In this document: positions 25,979 to 36,320 of the stretch, piece after piece
How positions within the stretch are numbered: position 1 is the first letter of the stretch
Layout of the letters: the number at the start of each line of letters is the position of its first letter
Source of the DNA: Polymorphobacter fuscus
GTDB lineage: Bacteria > Pseudomonadota > Alphaproteobacteria > Sphingomonadales > Sphingomonadaceae
Length of the DNA: 64,000 nt
Direction: 5' to 3'
Assembly: GCF_011927825.1 (NCBI RefSeq)
Contig: NZ_JAATJI010000001.1
Location: forward strand, 2,108,001-2,172,000
Notes under the pieces: generated by a model
What the model saw: the letters and a program-made list of their open reading frames with translations, nothing else
Told to the model about the DNA's origin: nothing
Database searches by the model: none
Program-made: the position numbers and the translations under genes

Positions 25979-27352
25979 TCAACGCCGGGTCCAATCCGCC
26001 CGCCAGACGACCAGGATCGACATGGCGCCATAGACGATGATGCCGGCGCCGATCAGCGCGAACACCATCCAGACAGGCGCGGCCATGGCGACCAGCGCCG
26101 TGCCGCCCACCGCGACGATGCCCAGCCGCAAGGCGCCTGCCAGCAGCATCGGCGCGACCTTGCCCGCCGCCAGCGCGGAAAAGAACAGGCTCATCCCCGC
26201 GCCGAAAAAGCCGTAGGTCGGCCCGACGAAGTGGAAATATTGCGACGCAGCCGCCACCGTGGGCGCGTCACTGGTGAAGATGCCGACCCACAGGCCCGGC
26301 ACCAGCGCCATCATCAGCCCGATGGCAGCCATCACCGCCGCCGCCAGCCGCGCCGCTGTCCAGGTCGCGGCGCGGGCGCGCGGCACCATGCCGGCACCGA
26401 TGGCGGTGCCGACCAGTGGCACCGATGCAACGCCGATGGCAAAGCTGAGCGGGGTCAGCAGGAACTCCAGCCGCGTACCGATGCCGAACCCGGCCAGCAC
26501 GGTCGGGCCGAAGCCGGCGACCAGCCGATTGAGGATGACGATGGTGGCGATGGACATGATCGGCGAAACCGCCGCCGTCGCCCCCGTCCGCAGGATCGCT
26601 GCAAAATAGGCGGCGGTCGGCGGCACCGCGCCGACCGGCACGGCAATTCCCGCCCGCCCGGCCCGCAGGTAGACGAGCAGCACGACCGAACCGATGGCAT
26701 AGGCGACCAGCTGCCCGGCCGCGACGCCCGCCATGCCCAGCCGCGGCACCGGGCCCAGCCCCAGGCCGAGCGTGCCGCCGATGACGATCTGCAACAGGGC
26801 GGTCAGCAGCAACACGGTCGATGGCACCGCCATGTTGCCCGCCCCGCGCAGGACGGCGGCCAGCAGGTTGACCGTCCACACCCCGATGGATCCGATGAAG
26901 GCCACGCGGGCATAGGCGACCGCCTGGTCGAGCGCTGCACCCTTCGCCCCCAGCGCGCCGAAGACCAGCGGCGCCAGCGGCAGCAGCACCAGCGAAGTGA
27001 CACCTCCGGCAATCACCCCGATCCACAGCGCATGCACCGCCAATGCCTCGGCACGGGGGGTGTCGCCGGCGCCCAGCGACCGCGCGATCGCCGCCGAAAC
27101 ACCGCTGCCGATGGCGCCGGCAGACAACATGGCCTGCAGCATAACCAGCGGAAACACGACCGCCATGCCCGCCAGCGCCGGCACCCCCAGCCGGCCGACA
27201 TAGGCGGTTTCGGCAATGGCCGCGACCGACCCGGCCACCATCGCCCCCATGTTGGGCAATGCCAGCCGCATCAGCGCGGGCAACAGCGGGCCCGACAGCA
27301 ACGGATTGTCGCGCACCGCCGCCGGCGCGTCAGCGGACGTTCCGGTCGCCAT
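25979..27352 (-). CDS. MATE family efflux transporter
   Basis: A 457-residue inner-membrane protein with about twelve hydrophobic helices in two similar halves, as in Na+- or H+-driven multidrug/toxin exporters. The N-terminal half starts ALMRLALPNMGAMVAGSVAA followed by ETAYVGRLG; the second half repeats the pattern at about 255 (SPIMSIATIVILNRLVAGFG). ATG 27352 is chosen because the preceding in-frame sequence lacks hydrophobic segments. It is divergent from hemC with a 116-base gap and lies just upstream of tsaD, in a place where most relatives have tsaD facing hemC directly. Substrate unknown. Confidence 0.88.
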   Translation of the reverse strand: MATGTSADAPAAVRDNPLLSGPLLPALMRLALPNMGAMVAGSVAAIAETAYVGRLGVPALAGMAVVFPLVMLQAMLSAGAIGSGVSAAIARSLGAGDTPRAEALAVHALWIGVIAGGVTSLVLLPLAPLVFGALGAKGAALDQAVAYARVAFIGSIGVWTVNLLAAVLRGAGNMAVPSTVLLLTALLQIVIGGTLGLGLGPVPRLGMAGVAAGQLVAYAIGSVVLLVYLRAGRAGIAVPVGAVPPTAAYFAAILRTGATAAVSPIMSIATIVILNRLVAGFGPTVLAGFGIGTRLEFLLTPLSFAIGVASVPLVGTAIGAGMVPRARAATWTAARLAAAVMAAIGLMMALVPGLWVGIFTSDAPTVAAASQYFHFVGPTYGFFGAGMSLFFSALAAGKVAPMLLAGALRLGIVAVGGTALVAMAAPVWMVFALIGAGIIVYGAMSILVVWRADWTRR

Positions 27353-27468
27353 GGCCTGTCCCCCCGATGATCGTCTTTTCGCCAGTGTGGCGGCTGCCGC
27401 CATCCAAGTCGATATGCAGCTGCACAGTCCCTTGCCAAGCCGCCCCCGGGCTTTCACAAGTCGCTGCC

Positions 27469-28401
27469 ATGATCACAGCCGATACCCCCAGTTTCAAGCT
27501 CGGCACGCGCGGCTCGCCGCTCGCGCTGGCGCAGGCCCGCATGACAGCGGCGGCGATGACCGCGGCGCATGGCTGGGACCCGGGCCATGCCGAAATCGTC
27601 GTCATCTCGACCACCGGCGACCGGGTGCAGGACCGGCCGCTTGCCGAAATCGGCGGCAAGGCGCTGTGGACCAAGGAACTCGACGCCGCGCTGATCGATG
27701 GCCGCATCGATTGCGGCGTGCATTCGATGAAGGACGTCGAAACACAATTGCGCGATGGCATTGCGCTGGTGGCGATGCTGCCACGTGCCGATGTCCGCGA
27801 ACGGCTGATCGGGGCAGACAGCATCGATGCCCTGCCCCAGGGTGCCCGCATCGGCACGTCGTCGCCGCGCCGTGCCGCGCAATTGCAGGCGCTGCGCCCC
27901 GACCTCGTCACCGAGGTGCTGCGCGGCAATGTCGCGACGCGCATGGCAAAGGTCGAAAGCGGCGCCATCGATGCGACGCTGCTCGCCGCCGCCGGTCTCG
28001 ACCGGCTCGGCATCGCGGTCGGCGCGACGATCGAAACCGATGTCATGCTGCCGGCCAGTGCCCAGGGTGCCGTCGGCATCACCGCCCGCGCCGGTGACGA
28101 GGCCGTGCTGGCGCTGCTGGCGGCGATCAACGACGCCGATACCTTTGCCGCGGTGTCGCTGGAACGCGGCTTTCTGGCGGCGCTCGGCGGCACCTGCCAC
28201 AGCCCGGTGGCAGCGCTCGCCACCATCACCGGCGACCGCGTTGCCTTCCGCTGCGAAATCATGACCGAAGACGGCAGCGAGATCGAGGAAGGCGGCTTTG
28301 AAGCGACGCTCGCCGACGCGCCGCAGCTGGTGGCGGCGCTGGCCGCCGACATGCTGGCGGATTCGGGACCGGCGTTGCGGGCGCTGTTCCACCCCGGCTG
28401 A
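27469..28401 (+). CDS. hemC: Porphobilinogen deaminase (hydroxymethylbilane synthase)
   Basis: A 310-residue heme-pathway enzyme that polymerises four porphobilinogens. It begins FKLGTRGSPLALAQARM; the active-site motifs GGKALWTKELDAALIDGRID, CGVHSMKD, GTSSPRRAAQL and LRGNVATRMAKV are complete. Cys243 in GGTCHSP carries the dipyrromethane cofactor. Cytosolic. hemD follows after four bases, so the two are co-expressed. No strong ribosome site is seen before ATG 27469. Confidence 0.96.
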   Translation: MITADTPSFKLGTRGSPLALAQARMTAAAMTAAHGWDPGHAEIVVISTTGDRVQDRPLAEIGGKALWTKELDAALIDGRIDCGVHSMKDVETQLRDGIALVAMLPRADVRERLIGADSIDALPQGARIGTSSPRRAAQLQALRPDLVTEVLRGNVATRMAKVESGAIDATLLAAAGLDRLGIAVGATIETDVMLPASAQGAVGITARAGDEAVLALLAAINDADTFAAVSLERGFLAALGGTCHSPVAALATITGDRVAFRCEIMTEDGSEIEEGGFEATLADAPQLVAALAADMLADSGPALRALFHPG

Positions 28402-28405
28402 CGCG

Positions 28406-29065
28406 ATGCGGCTGCTCGTCACCCGCCCCCTGCCCGGCGGCGAGGCAACCGCGAACCGCCTGCGCACGCTGGGCCATGACGCGCTGCTGGCGCCACTGAT
28501 GGCGACGAAGGCGCAGGCCTGGACGCCGCCCGAAATGCCGCCGCGCGCGATCATGCTGACCAGCGCCATGGCGCCGCGACTCGCCGGGCCAGGCATCGCC
28601 GGCTGGTGCGACGTGCCGGTGTTCGCCGTCGGCGCCGCCACCGCCCGCGCCGCGCGGGCGGCCGGCTTCACCGATGTGCGCGACGGGGGCGGCACCGTGC
28701 AGGCGCTTCTCGACGGCGTTGCGGCGCAGGGGCTGGAAAGGATCGTCCACCTCGCCGGCGCGGATCGCACGCCGGTCCGCGTCCCTGCCGGGCTGACGGT
28801 CGATACCCATATCGTCTATCGCGCCCGGCTGTTGCCGCTGGCGACAGCGCCCGCCGTGGATTGGGTGCTGCTCTACAGCCCGCGCACCGCCGCCCATTTC
28901 GCTGCCGAGATCGACCGGCTGCAGCCGCCGCGCGACACCATCGCCCTTGCCGCGATCAGCCCGGCGGCGCTGGCAGCGGTCGGGGGCGGCTGGCGACGGG
29001 CGGTGGCGGCCGCGACCCCCGACGAAGACAGTCTGTTGGCGGCCATCGGCGTTCCGTGCCAATAG
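28406..29065 (+). CDS. hemD: Uroporphyrinogen-III synthase
   Basis: A 219-residue cytosolic enzyme that closes and inverts ring D of hydroxymethylbilane. Sequence conservation in this family is weak; recognition rests on MRLLVTRPLPGGEATANRL at the start, the paired alpha/beta layout with VPVFAVGAATARAARAAGF and LLYSPRTAAHF, and the position four bases after hemC. Length is slightly short of the common 230-250. Confidence 0.9.
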   Translation: MRLLVTRPLPGGEATANRLRTLGHDALLAPLMATKAQAWTPPEMPPRAIMLTSAMAPRLAGPGIAGWCDVPVFAVGAATARAARAAGFTDVRDGGGTVQALLDGVAAQGLERIVHLAGADRTPVRVPAGLTVDTHIVYRARLLPLATAPAVDWVLLYSPRTAAHFAAEIDRLQPPRDTIALAAISPAALAAVGGGWRRAVAAATPDEDSLLAAIGVPCQ

Positions 29066-29085
29066 GGCGGCCCGAAAGGATATCC

Positions 29086-30129
29086 ATGGACCCTGCCTTC
29101 GATCGCGGCGAGATCGACCGTGCCAGCCTCGACGCCACGGAGCGGCTGCGTGCGCGCCTGTCCGGCCGGCCGCCGGCGCAGGCCCCGACACCGCGCCGCA
29201 GCGTGCTGCCCTGGGTGCTCGCCGGCAGCCTGTTCGTGTTTTCGGCCGGGATGATCGCCAACCCGTGGTTCGAACGCTCGGTGCGCAGCCAGCTGCCGTT
29301 CGCCGCCACCACCGCCACCCCCGTCGGCAACGCCGGCGAGGTGAAGAAGCTCCAGGCGCGCATCGACCAGCTGGAAAGCCAGGGCGCTGCCTCGGTCGGC
29401 CTGCCCGCCGGTGAACGGCTGGCGCGCACCGAAGCGCGTGTCGAAGCCAATGCCGAGCATCTGACCCGCGACAGCGAACGCATCGACAAGCTGACCAGCG
29501 AGATCGCGGCGCTGACCGGGCGGGTGGAGGCCGATACGGGCCGCACCGAAGCCGCGGCGCTTGCTGCCACCGCCGCCGCCGATCGCGCCCAGGGGATGAT
29601 CGGCGTGCTGCTGGCGCGCCAGGCGATCGAAGCGGGCCGGCGCCTCGGCGGTATCGAAATGGTGCTGCGCCAGGCGTTCGAAGCGCGCTATCCGCAGGCG
29701 GTCGCAGCGGTCGCGGCACTGGGCGCGGCGCCGGTGACGCTCACCGGGTTGCGCCGCGATTTCGCCGGGCTCAACGCCGCGCCGGAAGGCGCCGGACAGG
29801 ATTGGTGGCAGACCCTTACGGAAGCCGTACGCAGCGCGGTGACGCGCCCCGGGGACGCCCCCGTGGCGCCGCGCGACGCCGCAGCCGCGGCGCTGGCCCG
29901 CGGCGATGTCGCCGCTGCCGCCCGCCACCTGCGCCGCCTGCCCGAACCGCGCCCGGGCGCGATCAACGCCTGGCTCGCCGCGGCGGACCGCTGGCAGGCC
30001 GGCATGGCGGCGCTGACCACGCTGGAAACCGCCGCGGTCACGGTGCCGACGGTGCCGCCTCAGCGCGACCCGAACAGCGCGCTCCCGACGCGGACGACGG
30101 TCGCCCCCAGCATCGCCGCGGTTTCATAA
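29086..30129 (+). CDS. Mitofilin/Mic60-like inner-membrane protein
   Basis: A 347-residue protein with a basic, Pro-rich cytoplasmic lead, one membrane helix (about 40-58: SVLPWVLAGSLFVFSAGMIA), a coiled-coil region (about 83-180: VKKLQARIDQLESQ, DSERIDKLTSEIAALTGRV) and a helical C-terminal domain. This architecture directly after hemD is the alphaproteobacterial homologue of mitochondrial Mic60, which shapes intracytoplasmic membranes. HemY, often the next gene, is absent here. AAAGGA precedes ATG 29086. Its final 70 bases overlap the end of the convergent YggS gene, so both 3' ends are antisense to each other. Confidence 0.8.
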   Translation: MDPAFDRGEIDRASLDATERLRARLSGRPPAQAPTPRRSVLPWVLAGSLFVFSAGMIANPWFERSVRSQLPFAATTATPVGNAGEVKKLQARIDQLESQGAASVGLPAGERLARTEARVEANAEHLTRDSERIDKLTSEIAALTGRVEADTGRTEAAALAATAAADRAQGMIGVLLARQAIEAGRRLGGIEMVLRQAFEARYPQAVAAVAALGAAPVTLTGLRRDFAGLNAAPEGAGQDWWQTLTEAVRSAVTRPGDAPVAPRDAAAAALARGDVAAAARHLRRLPEPRPGAINAWLAAADRWQAGMAALTTLETAAVTVPTVPPQRDPNSALPTRTTVAPSIAAVS

Positions 30130-30713
30130 TCCGCCGACATCCCCATGCTCAGCTGGGACAGGCCATGCCGCCGTGCCAGCTCGGCGAGAAGCGCGAAAAA
30201 CGGCGCCGCTTCGGTATCGGCCGGCGGCACGCACATCAACCCGACCACGGGCAGGCCGGCCGCGCCCGCCGCCGCCAGCATTGCCGGCAGGTCGGCGATC
30301 GCGCAGCCGCCCTTTTGCGCTTCGGCGCCGATATTGACCTGGATGTAGCAATCGGGCCGCTTGCCTGCCGCCATGGCCTTGCCGAGCGCGGTGATCAGCG
30401 ACGGCCGGTCGACACTGTGGATGACATCGAACAGCGCCACCGCTTCGGCGGCCTTGTTGGACTGCAGCTGGCCGACGAGGTGGAGCCGGACATCGGGGGT
30501 CGCGGCGACCAGCGCCGGCCATTTCGCCTGCGCCTCGGCGACGCGATTCTCACCGAAGCTGCGCTGCCCAGCGGCGATCAGCGGCGCGATTGCCTCCGGC
30601 CCCCAGGTCTTGCTGACGGCCACCAGCTCGATCGCGGCCGGGTCACGCCCGACGCTGCGCGCGGCGCGCGCCATCGCCGACGTCACCGCCGCAATCCGGT
30701 CGGCGGGTGTCAT
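30060..30713 (-). CDS. yggS: YggS/PROSC family PLP homeostasis protein
   Basis: A 217-residue pyridoxal-phosphate binding protein that buffers cellular PLP and influences amino-acid pools. The PLP lysine is in ELVAVSKTWG; other family motifs are SFGENRVAEAQAKW, HLVGQLQSNKAA, VNIGAEAQKGG, and MGMSADYETA with VRVGSALFG at the end. ATG 30713 is chosen; TTG 30722 in frame adds three residues. It begins 12 bases after the stop of the outer-membrane gene at 30725 on the same strand, so the two are probably co-transcribed. Confidence 0.93.
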   Translation of the reverse strand: MTPADRIAAVTSAMARAARSVGRDPAAIELVAVSKTWGPEAIAPLIAAGQRSFGENRVAEAQAKWPALVAATPDVRLHLVGQLQSNKAAEAVALFDVIHSVDRPSLITALGKAMAAGKRPDCYIQVNIGAEAQKGGCAIADLPAMLAAAGAAGLPVVGLMCVPPADTEAAPFFALLAELARRHGLSQLSMGMSADYETAAMLGATVVRVGSALFGSR

Positions 30714-30724
30714 GCTGTCCAAGA

Positions 30725-31516
30725 TCAGAAGGCGATGTTGGTGCCGAGATAGACCGACTGGTCGGGCCGGTCGGCATCGAGCAGGGTCGGTGTCGTCGGC
30801 GCCAGCTTGTAGCGGACGCCGCCGGTGACCGACAGCCGCGGTGCAAAGGCATAGGCGCCGCTCAGCTCCGCCGAATAACGCCGCTCGAGCGGGTACAGCA
30901 GCAGGCTGCCCTGCTCGGCTGTGCCCTGCAGGCGGGTCTTCCAGTTGCGGCCGCCATAGCTCAGGCCGATATCGATAGCGTCGCTGCGGGTGGCGAGCAG
31001 CGCCGCCGGGCCGGGTTCGACATGGCGATAGGCAGTGTTGACGGCAAAGCCCTTCCAGCCGACCGAAACGTCGACGGCATAGGCGGTCGGCAGCGCCGCC
31101 GTTGCCTCGACCGGCGCCGCGGCGCGCGATCGATCGGTGGCGGCGGCAACGACGCGCGTGCTCAGCCCGAGCGACAGCGCCTTGCGGCTGTCGGCCTGGC
31201 CCGATGGCGTGAAACGGAAGGCGCGCTCCTGCGTCTGCAACCGCGCCGATGCGGCATTATTGCCGGCGGCGGTGAAGCTGAACTTGTTGAGGTCACTGAC
31301 CGGCGGCTGGAACGACGTGACCGGCGTATCGAAGCTGAAGCGCTGCTTGGGCGTCGCCTTGGTCACCGTCATCGTCATCGTCTTGGTGGCGGCGAGCGCC
31401 GGCGCGGCCAACAATGCGACGACAAGTGCAGCGGTCACGACCAAAGACGGGCGCGCCGAAGCGCCCCCTATGGCCAAGGCGGAGTTTCCCCCGCGCGAAT
31501 CACCTGCCGCGAACAT
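30725..31516 (-). CDS. Probable outer-membrane barrel protein, unknown family
   Basis: A 263-residue protein with a long signal peptide (basic/Gly lead, then LVVTAALVVALLAAPALA). From about residue 90 it shows amphipathic beta strands (KALSLGLSTRVVAA, YAVDVSVGWKGFAVNTAYRH, AIDIGLSYGGRNWKTRLQG, LSVTGGVRYKLAP) and ends VYLGTNIAF with the C-terminal Phe of outer-membrane barrels. A Thr/Lys-rich stretch follows the signal. No named family is recognised; it may be a small porin or scaffold. ATG 31516 is preferred over an in-frame TTG two codons earlier. Confidence 0.75.
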   Translation of the reverse strand: MFAAGDSRGGNSALAIGGASARPSLVVTAALVVALLAAPALAATKTMTMTVTKATPKQRFSFDTPVTSFQPPVSDLNKFSFTAAGNNAASARLQTQERAFRFTPSGQADSRKALSLGLSTRVVAAATDRSRAAAPVEATAALPTAYAVDVSVGWKGFAVNTAYRHVEPGPAALLATRSDAIDIGLSYGGRNWKTRLQGTAEQGSLLLYPLERRYSAELSGAYAFAPRLSVTGGVRYKLAPTTPTLLDADRPDQSVYLGTNIAF

Positions 31517-31730
31517 GTCCAAGCCCTATCAGCGTCATTCCCGGTCGCCCAGATGCTAACAACATGGTTCGGCCACATTTGTCCGATTATTCGCAAGGAC
31601 TGTGGTTTGCAGCGCACAGTTGCGCGCATCAGGCCCGCCCGCCCGAACCGCGCCCGGCGCATTCGCGCGGGAAGGCTTGGCGCATCGGTGCGGCAAAGCC
31701 TATAAGCCCCCGCGTAGCGTTTGGAAGGCC

Positions 31731-32186
31731 ATGAAGTTGAAGAGATCGTCGATGCGCCGTTTCGGAATCCTGCTGGTCGGCGTGGCGCTGGCCGGCTCGC
31801 TCGGCGCCTGCGGCAAGAAGGACCGGCCGCGCACCGCCGCCGAAGCGCCGGCGCGGCTGACGACGATCGGCGTCAATGCCTATCTGTGGCGGGCTGCGCT
31901 CGACACCATCGGCTTCATGCCGCTGGCGCAGGTCGATTCGAACGGCGGCATCATCATCACCGACTGGTATGCGACGCCGCAGAGCCCCAACGAGCGCGTC
32001 AAGGTCACCATCGCCATCCTCGATACCGAATTGCGCGCCGATGCCATCAAGGTCACCGCCGTGCGCCAGACCATCGCCGGATCGGGCTGGGTCGATGCGC
32101 CGGTGCGCCCGGGCACGGTGCAGAAACTGGAAGAAACCATCCTCAGCCGCGCCCGCGACCTGCGCCGGTCGCAATATAACGGCTGA
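31731..32186 (+). CDS. DUF3576 domain lipoprotein
   Basis: A 151-residue protein with a lipoprotein signal, [20 protein letters not shown] then Gly, so the Cys after LGA is the likely lipid anchor. The body matches DUF3576: [20 protein letters not shown], then [20 protein letters not shown] and [12 protein letters not shown]. Function unknown, probably periplasmic face. The start is uncertain; ATG 31752 (MRRFG) is equally possible and has GAAGAG upstream. It lies 11 bases before leuS, an order conserved in many alphaproteobacteria. Confidence 0.85.
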   Translation: MKLKRSSMRRFGILLVGVALAGSLGACGKKDRPRTAAEAPARLTTIGVNAYLWRAALDTIGFMPLAQVDSNGGIIITDWYATPQSPNERVKVTIAILDTELRADAIKVTAVRQTIAGSGWVDAPVRPGTVQKLEETILSRARDLRRSQYNG

Positions 32187-32197
32187 TCCAGACCCGA

Positions 32198-34729
32198 ATG
32201 GCACAGAAATTCGACTATCAGGGCGCCGAAACGCGCTGGCAGGCGGCATGGGCGGCAGCGGACAGCTTTCGCGCCGATGACGCGTCGCCGCGGCCCAAGG
32301 CCTATGTGCTGGAGATGTTCCCCTATCCGTCGGGGCGCATCCACATGGGCCATGTCCGCAACTACACGATGGGCGATGTCATCGCCCGCACCCGCCGCGC
32401 CCAGGGTTTCGAAGTGCTCCACCCGATGGGGTGGGACGCCTTCGGCATGCCGGCCGAAAACGCCGCCATGGAGCGCGGCGTCCACCCCGGCGACTGGACG
32501 CGCGCCAATATCGCAGCGATGCGGTCGCAGTTGAAGCGGCTGGGCTTTGCCTTCGACTGGAGCCGCGAGCTGGCGACCTGCGAGCCTGATTATTATGGGC
32601 AGGAACAGGCGCTGTTCCTCGATCTGCTCGCCGCCGGGCTGGTGTATCGCAAGGAATCGGCGGTCAACTGGGATCCGGTCGACATGACCGTGCTCGCCAA
32701 TGAACAGGTCATCGATGGCCGCGGCTGGCGGTCGGGCGCCGTTGTTGAACGCCGCCGGCTGAGCCAGTGGTTCCTGCGCATCACCGATTTCGCCGACGAC
32801 CTGATCGCCGGGTTGGAAACCCTGGCGGACTGGCCCGAAAAGGTCCGGCTCATGCAGGACAACTGGATCGGCCGGTCGCAGGGACTTCGCTTCACATTTG
32901 CCGTCGTCGGCGCCGACACCAGCTTCGACGTCTTCACCACCCGCCCCGATACGCTGTTCGGCGCCAGTTTCGCAGCATTGGCTCCGGACCACCCGATCAG
33001 CACGGCGCTGGCGGAGACCACCCCGGGGCTTGCCGATTTCATCGCCGAATGCCGCGCCGGCGGCACGGCGACCGCCGATATCGAGGGCCAGGAGAAAAAG
33101 GGCTACGATACCGGCCTGTCGGTGGTCCACCCGCTCGACCCGACGATCACCCTGCCGGTGTTCGTCGCCAATTTCGTGCTGATGGACTATGGCACCGGCG
33201 CCATCTTCGGCTGCCCGGCGCATGACCAGCGCGACCTCGATTTCGCCCGCAAATATGCCCTGCCGGTGACTCGCGTGGTCGCCCCCGAAGGCGAGGCGGA
33301 CTTGGCCGTTGCCGACGAGGCCTATACCGGCCCCGGCCGGCTGGTGCATTCGCGCTGGCTCGACGGCATGGACATCGATGCCGGCAAGGCCGCCGTCATC
33401 GCCCGCGCGCAGGCCGAAGGCTGGGGCACCGCCGTCACCCAATATCGCCTGCGCGACTGGGGCGTGTCGCGCCAGCGCTATTGGGGCACGCCGATCCCCA
33501 TTATCCATTGCGACGGCTGCGGCGCGGTGCCGGTGCCGAATGACCAGCTGCCGGTGGTGCTGCCCGAAGATGTCGGCTTCGACCGTCCCGGCAACCCGCT
33601 CGACCATCATCCGACGTGGAAGCATGTCGCCTGCCCGCAGTGCGGCGCCCCGGCGCGGCGCGAGACCGACACGCTCGATACCTTCGTCAATTCGTCCTGG
33701 TATTTCATCCGCTTCGCCAGCGCGCCCGCCGACCGGCCGTTCGACCCGGCGGTCGCGGCGCAATGGCTGCCGGTCGGCCAATATATCGGCGGTGTCGAAC
33801 ACGCGATCCTGCATCTCCTCTATGCCCGCTTCTGGACCCGGGCGCTCAACCGCATCGGCATGATCGACGTCGCCGAACCCTTTGCCGGGCTGTTCACGCA
33901 GGGCATGGTGACGCACGAAACCTATTCGCGCGCGCAGGGCGAAGGCGTCGCGCCGCTGTTCTTCGCGCCCGAGGACATTGTCCGCACCGGCACCGGCGCC
34001 ACGCTGAAGGCCGATGACGCCCCGGTCGATGTCGGCCGCGTCATCAAGATGTCGAAGTCGAAGAAGAACGTCGTCGACCCCGACCATATCATCGCGACCT
34101 ATGGCGCCGATGCAGTGCGCTGGTTCGTGCTGTCCGATTCGCCGCCCGAACGTGATCTCGCCTGGTCCGAAGCCGGCATCGAAGGCGCGTGGCGCTTCGT
34201 CCAGCGCGTCTGGCGGCTCGCCGAGGACGCCGCAACCGCACCGGCCACCGGCGACGACGACGGCAAGCTGACGCGCAGCGTCCATCGCGCCGTCGCCGCG
34301 ATCACCGCCGACATCGACCGGCTGCAGTTCAACAAGGCCGTCGCCCGGCTGTACGAACTGGTCAGCGCCATCGAAAAGGCCGCGGCCGGACCCGGCCGGA
34401 CCGACGCCATCCTGATCCTGCTCCGCCTCGTCGCGCCGATGGCGCCGCATCTGGCGGAAGAGGCCTGGGCGACGCTCGGCCAATCGGGCCTCGTCGCCGA
34501 CGCGCCGTGGCCGGTCGCCGATCCGGCGCTGCTGGTCGACGACGTCGTGACCATCGCCATCCAGGTCAACGGCAAGCTCAAAGATAGCTTCGAAACCGCC
34601 AAGGGCGCCGACAAGGCAGCGGTCGAGGCCGAGGCGCTGGCGCGCGACAAGATCGTCCGCGCGCTCGGCGGGCTGGCGCCGCGCAAGGTCATCGTCGTTC
34701 CCGATCGGCTGGTGAACCTTGTCGTCTGA
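32198..34729 (+). CDS. leuS: Leucyl-tRNA synthetase
   Basis: An 843-residue class I aminoacyl-tRNA synthetase. The HIGH-type motif HMGH is at residues 49-52 ([15 protein letters not shown]) and KMSKS at 617-621 ([15 protein letters not shown]). Between them lies the CP1 editing domain with [12 protein letters not shown] and [18 protein letters not shown], the latter typical of the proofreading site. The C-terminal anticodon and leucine-specific domains are complete. Cytosolic. Its last codons overlap the lptE start. Confidence 0.97.
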   Translation: MAQKFDYQGAETRWQAAWAAADSFRADDASPRPKAYVLEMFPYPSGRIHMGHVRNYTMGDVIARTRRAQGFEVLHPMGWDAFGMPAENAAMERGVHPGDWTRANIAAMRSQLKRLGFAFDWSRELATCEPDYYGQEQALFLDLLAAGLVYRKESAVNWDPVDMTVLANEQVIDGRGWRSGAVVERRRLSQWFLRITDFADDLIAGLETLADWPEKVRLMQDNWIGRSQGLRFTFAVVGADTSFDVFTTRPDTLFGASFAALAPDHPISTALAETTPGLADFIAECRAGGTATADIEGQEKKGYDTGLSVVHPLDPTITLPVFVANFVLMDYGTGAIFGCPAHDQRDLDFARKYALPVTRVVAPEGEADLAVADEAYTGPGRLVHSRWLDGMDIDAGKAAVIARAQAEGWGTAVTQYRLRDWGVSRQRYWGTPIPIIHCDGCGAVPVPNDQLPVVLPEDVGFDRPGNPLDHHPTWKHVACPQCGAPARRETDTLDTFVNSSWYFIRFASAPADRPFDPAVAAQWLPVGQYIGGVEHAILHLLYARFWTRALNRIGMIDVAEPFAGLFTQGMVTHETYSRAQGEGVAPLFFAPEDIVRTGTGATLKADDAPVDVGRVIKMSKSKKNVVDPDHIIATYGADAVRWFVLSDSPPERDLAWSEAGIEGAWRFVQRVWRLAEDAATAPATGDDDGKLTRSVHRAVAAITADIDRLQFNKAVARLYELVSAIEKAAAGPGRTDAILILLRLVAPMAPHLAEEAWATLGQSGLVADAPWPVADPALLVDDVVTIAIQVNGKLKDSFETAKGADKAAVEAEALARDKIVRALGGLAPRKVIVVPDRLVNLVV

Positions 34730-35225
34730 TCCGCGCCTTCTCGCTGCGGCCGTCGCCGCCCTCGGCCTTTCGGCCTGCGGGCTGGCGCCGGTCTATTCGG
34801 GTGGCAGCACCAGTGCGCCGGCCGTGCTGATGACGCAGATCGAGGTTCCGCCAATCCCCGACCGGTCGGGATTCCTTGTCCGCCAGGCGTTGATCGATCG
34901 CTTCGGGCAGACGGTCGCCGCGCCGCGCTACCGGCTCGAAGTGGAGCTCGACGACCAGATTCTTGCCTTCGGCGTCCGCGGCGACAACTCCGCCTCGCGC
35001 GAACGGCGGACGCTGCGCGCCCGCTACCGCCTCGTCGATATCGCCACCAACGCCGTGCTCGTCGACGCCACCGCCGGGTCGGACGCGGGCATCGACCGCG
35101 TCAGCTCGAATTACGCCGTGGTCGCCGCCGAAACCACCGCGCTCGAACGGCTTTCGACCGAAATCGCGCAGCAGATCGCGGCCCGCATCGCGCGCTACGC
35201 CAACGCCGGCCAACCGCAGAAGTGA
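34719..35225 (+). CDS. lptE: LPS-assembly lipoprotein LptE
   Basis: A 168-residue outer-membrane lipoprotein that plugs LptD during lipopolysaccharide insertion. The N-terminus is a short lipoprotein signal, [14 protein letters not shown] followed by GLAPVY, the usual alphaproteobacterial LptE opening. The mature part has [10 protein letters not shown] and alternating strands. The start is read as TTG 34719, eleven bases before the end of leuS, because no ATG or GTG in frame retains the signal peptide; GGTGA lies upstream. Stop overlaps the holA start as GTGA, suggesting coupled translation. Confidence 0.85.
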   Translation: MSSDPRLLAAAVAALGLSACGLAPVYSGGSTSAPAVLMTQIEVPPIPDRSGFLVRQALIDRFGQTVAAPRYRLEVELDDQILAFGVRGDNSASRERRTLRARYRLVDIATNAVLVDATAGSDAGIDRVSSNYAVVAAETTALERLSTEIAQQIAARIARYANAGQPQK

Positions 35226-36265
35226 AGGCGGACACGGCGCGCATCGCCGCCATCGCCCGGCGGTGGCCCGATGACCTGCGGCTGGTCCTGCTGCACGGGC
35301 CCGATGGCGCTGCCTCGCGCGACCATGCCGATGCGCTCGCTCGCCAGTTCGCCGACGCCGGCAATCCGATGGCGGTCGAAACCCTGCACGGCGCGTCGCT
35401 CGCCGCCGATCCGCAGGCGCTGGTTGCCGCCGCCGGTGCCATGTCGATGTTCGGCGACCGCACGCTGGTGCGCGTCGAAGGGCTGGACGACAATGGCCTT
35501 GATGCGGTCGAGGCGCTGCTCGCGGGGCCGCCGGGCAACCCCGTCGTCGCTCTCGCCGGCAGCCTGAAGAAGGGCAGCAAGCTGCAGGCGCTTGCCGACC
35601 GGTCGCCGGCGATCGCGGCGCTGATCAGCTATGAACCCAGCGCCCGCGATGCCGGCCGGCTGGCGTCCGACATCGGCGCCGAGCTGGGCCTGCGGCCGAC
35701 CCGCGATGCCGCCATGCTGCTGTTCGAAGCGGCGGGCGGCGACCGCATGGTGATGCGCCGCGAGCTGGAAAAGCTCGGCCTCTATCTCGATGCGACCCCC
35801 GACCGGCCGCGCCCGCTGGAGGCCGATGCCGTGGCGGCGCTGGCCGCGGGCGCCGGTGATGCCGACCAGTTCGGGCTGGCGGGTGCGATTGCGGGCGGCC
35901 ATGTCGACCAGGCCGCCGACCTGCTGGCGCGGCTGACGCCGGGGCTGGGCATTGTCGCGCTGCGCGCCGTCGAACGGCGCATGATGCTGCTGCTGTCATT
36001 GCGCAGCGCCGTCGATGGCGGTGCCGCGCCGCGGGCGGTGGTGGAGGCGGCGCGGCCGCCGATTTTCTGGAAGGAAAAGGACGCCATGGTCGCCGAGCTC
36101 GGCGCCTGGACAACCCCGGCGCTGGCGGCGGCGCTGGCGGATCTGCTCGGCGCCGAACGCGGCATCAAGGCGCGCGGCAGCCTTGGCGAAACCCTTGCCC
36201 ATGCGACGCTGCTCGACCTGGTGCGCCGCGCCGCGGTGGCACGCCGCCGCGCCGGTTCGGCCTGA
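35222..36265 (+). CDS. holA: DNA polymerase III subunit delta
   Basis: A 347-residue clamp-loader subunit that opens the sliding clamp. It starts GTG 35222, overlapping the lptE stop. Typical features are LRLVLLHGPDGAASRDHADA (degenerate nucleotide motif region), SMFGDRTLVRVEGLDD, the ALAGSLKKGSKLQALAD segment and GGDRMVMRRELEKLGLY, then a helical C-terminus. As in other delta subunits the Walker motif is imperfect. Order leuS-lptE-holA is the conserved arrangement. Confidence 0.92.
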   Translation: MKADTARIAAIARRWPDDLRLVLLHGPDGAASRDHADALARQFADAGNPMAVETLHGASLAADPQALVAAAGAMSMFGDRTLVRVEGLDDNGLDAVEALLAGPPGNPVVALAGSLKKGSKLQALADRSPAIAALISYEPSARDAGRLASDIGAELGLRPTRDAAMLLFEAAGGDRMVMRRELEKLGLYLDATPDRPRPLEADAVAALAAGAGDADQFGLAGAIAGGHVDQAADLLARLTPGLGIVALRAVERRMMLLLSLRSAVDGGAAPRAVVEAARPPIFWKEKDAMVAELGAWTTPALAAALADLLGAERGIKARGSLGETLAHATLLDLVRRAAVARRRAGSA

Positions 36266-36320
36266 AATTTCCCGTAACGATCCCCTACCCCTGGCGCCCG
36301 CGCGCTGCTAGAGCCTTGCC

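Noticed and set aside
31880..34483. 867-codon frame opposite leuS
   Set aside because: No family sequence and the sense strand is a complete leucyl-tRNA synthetase.
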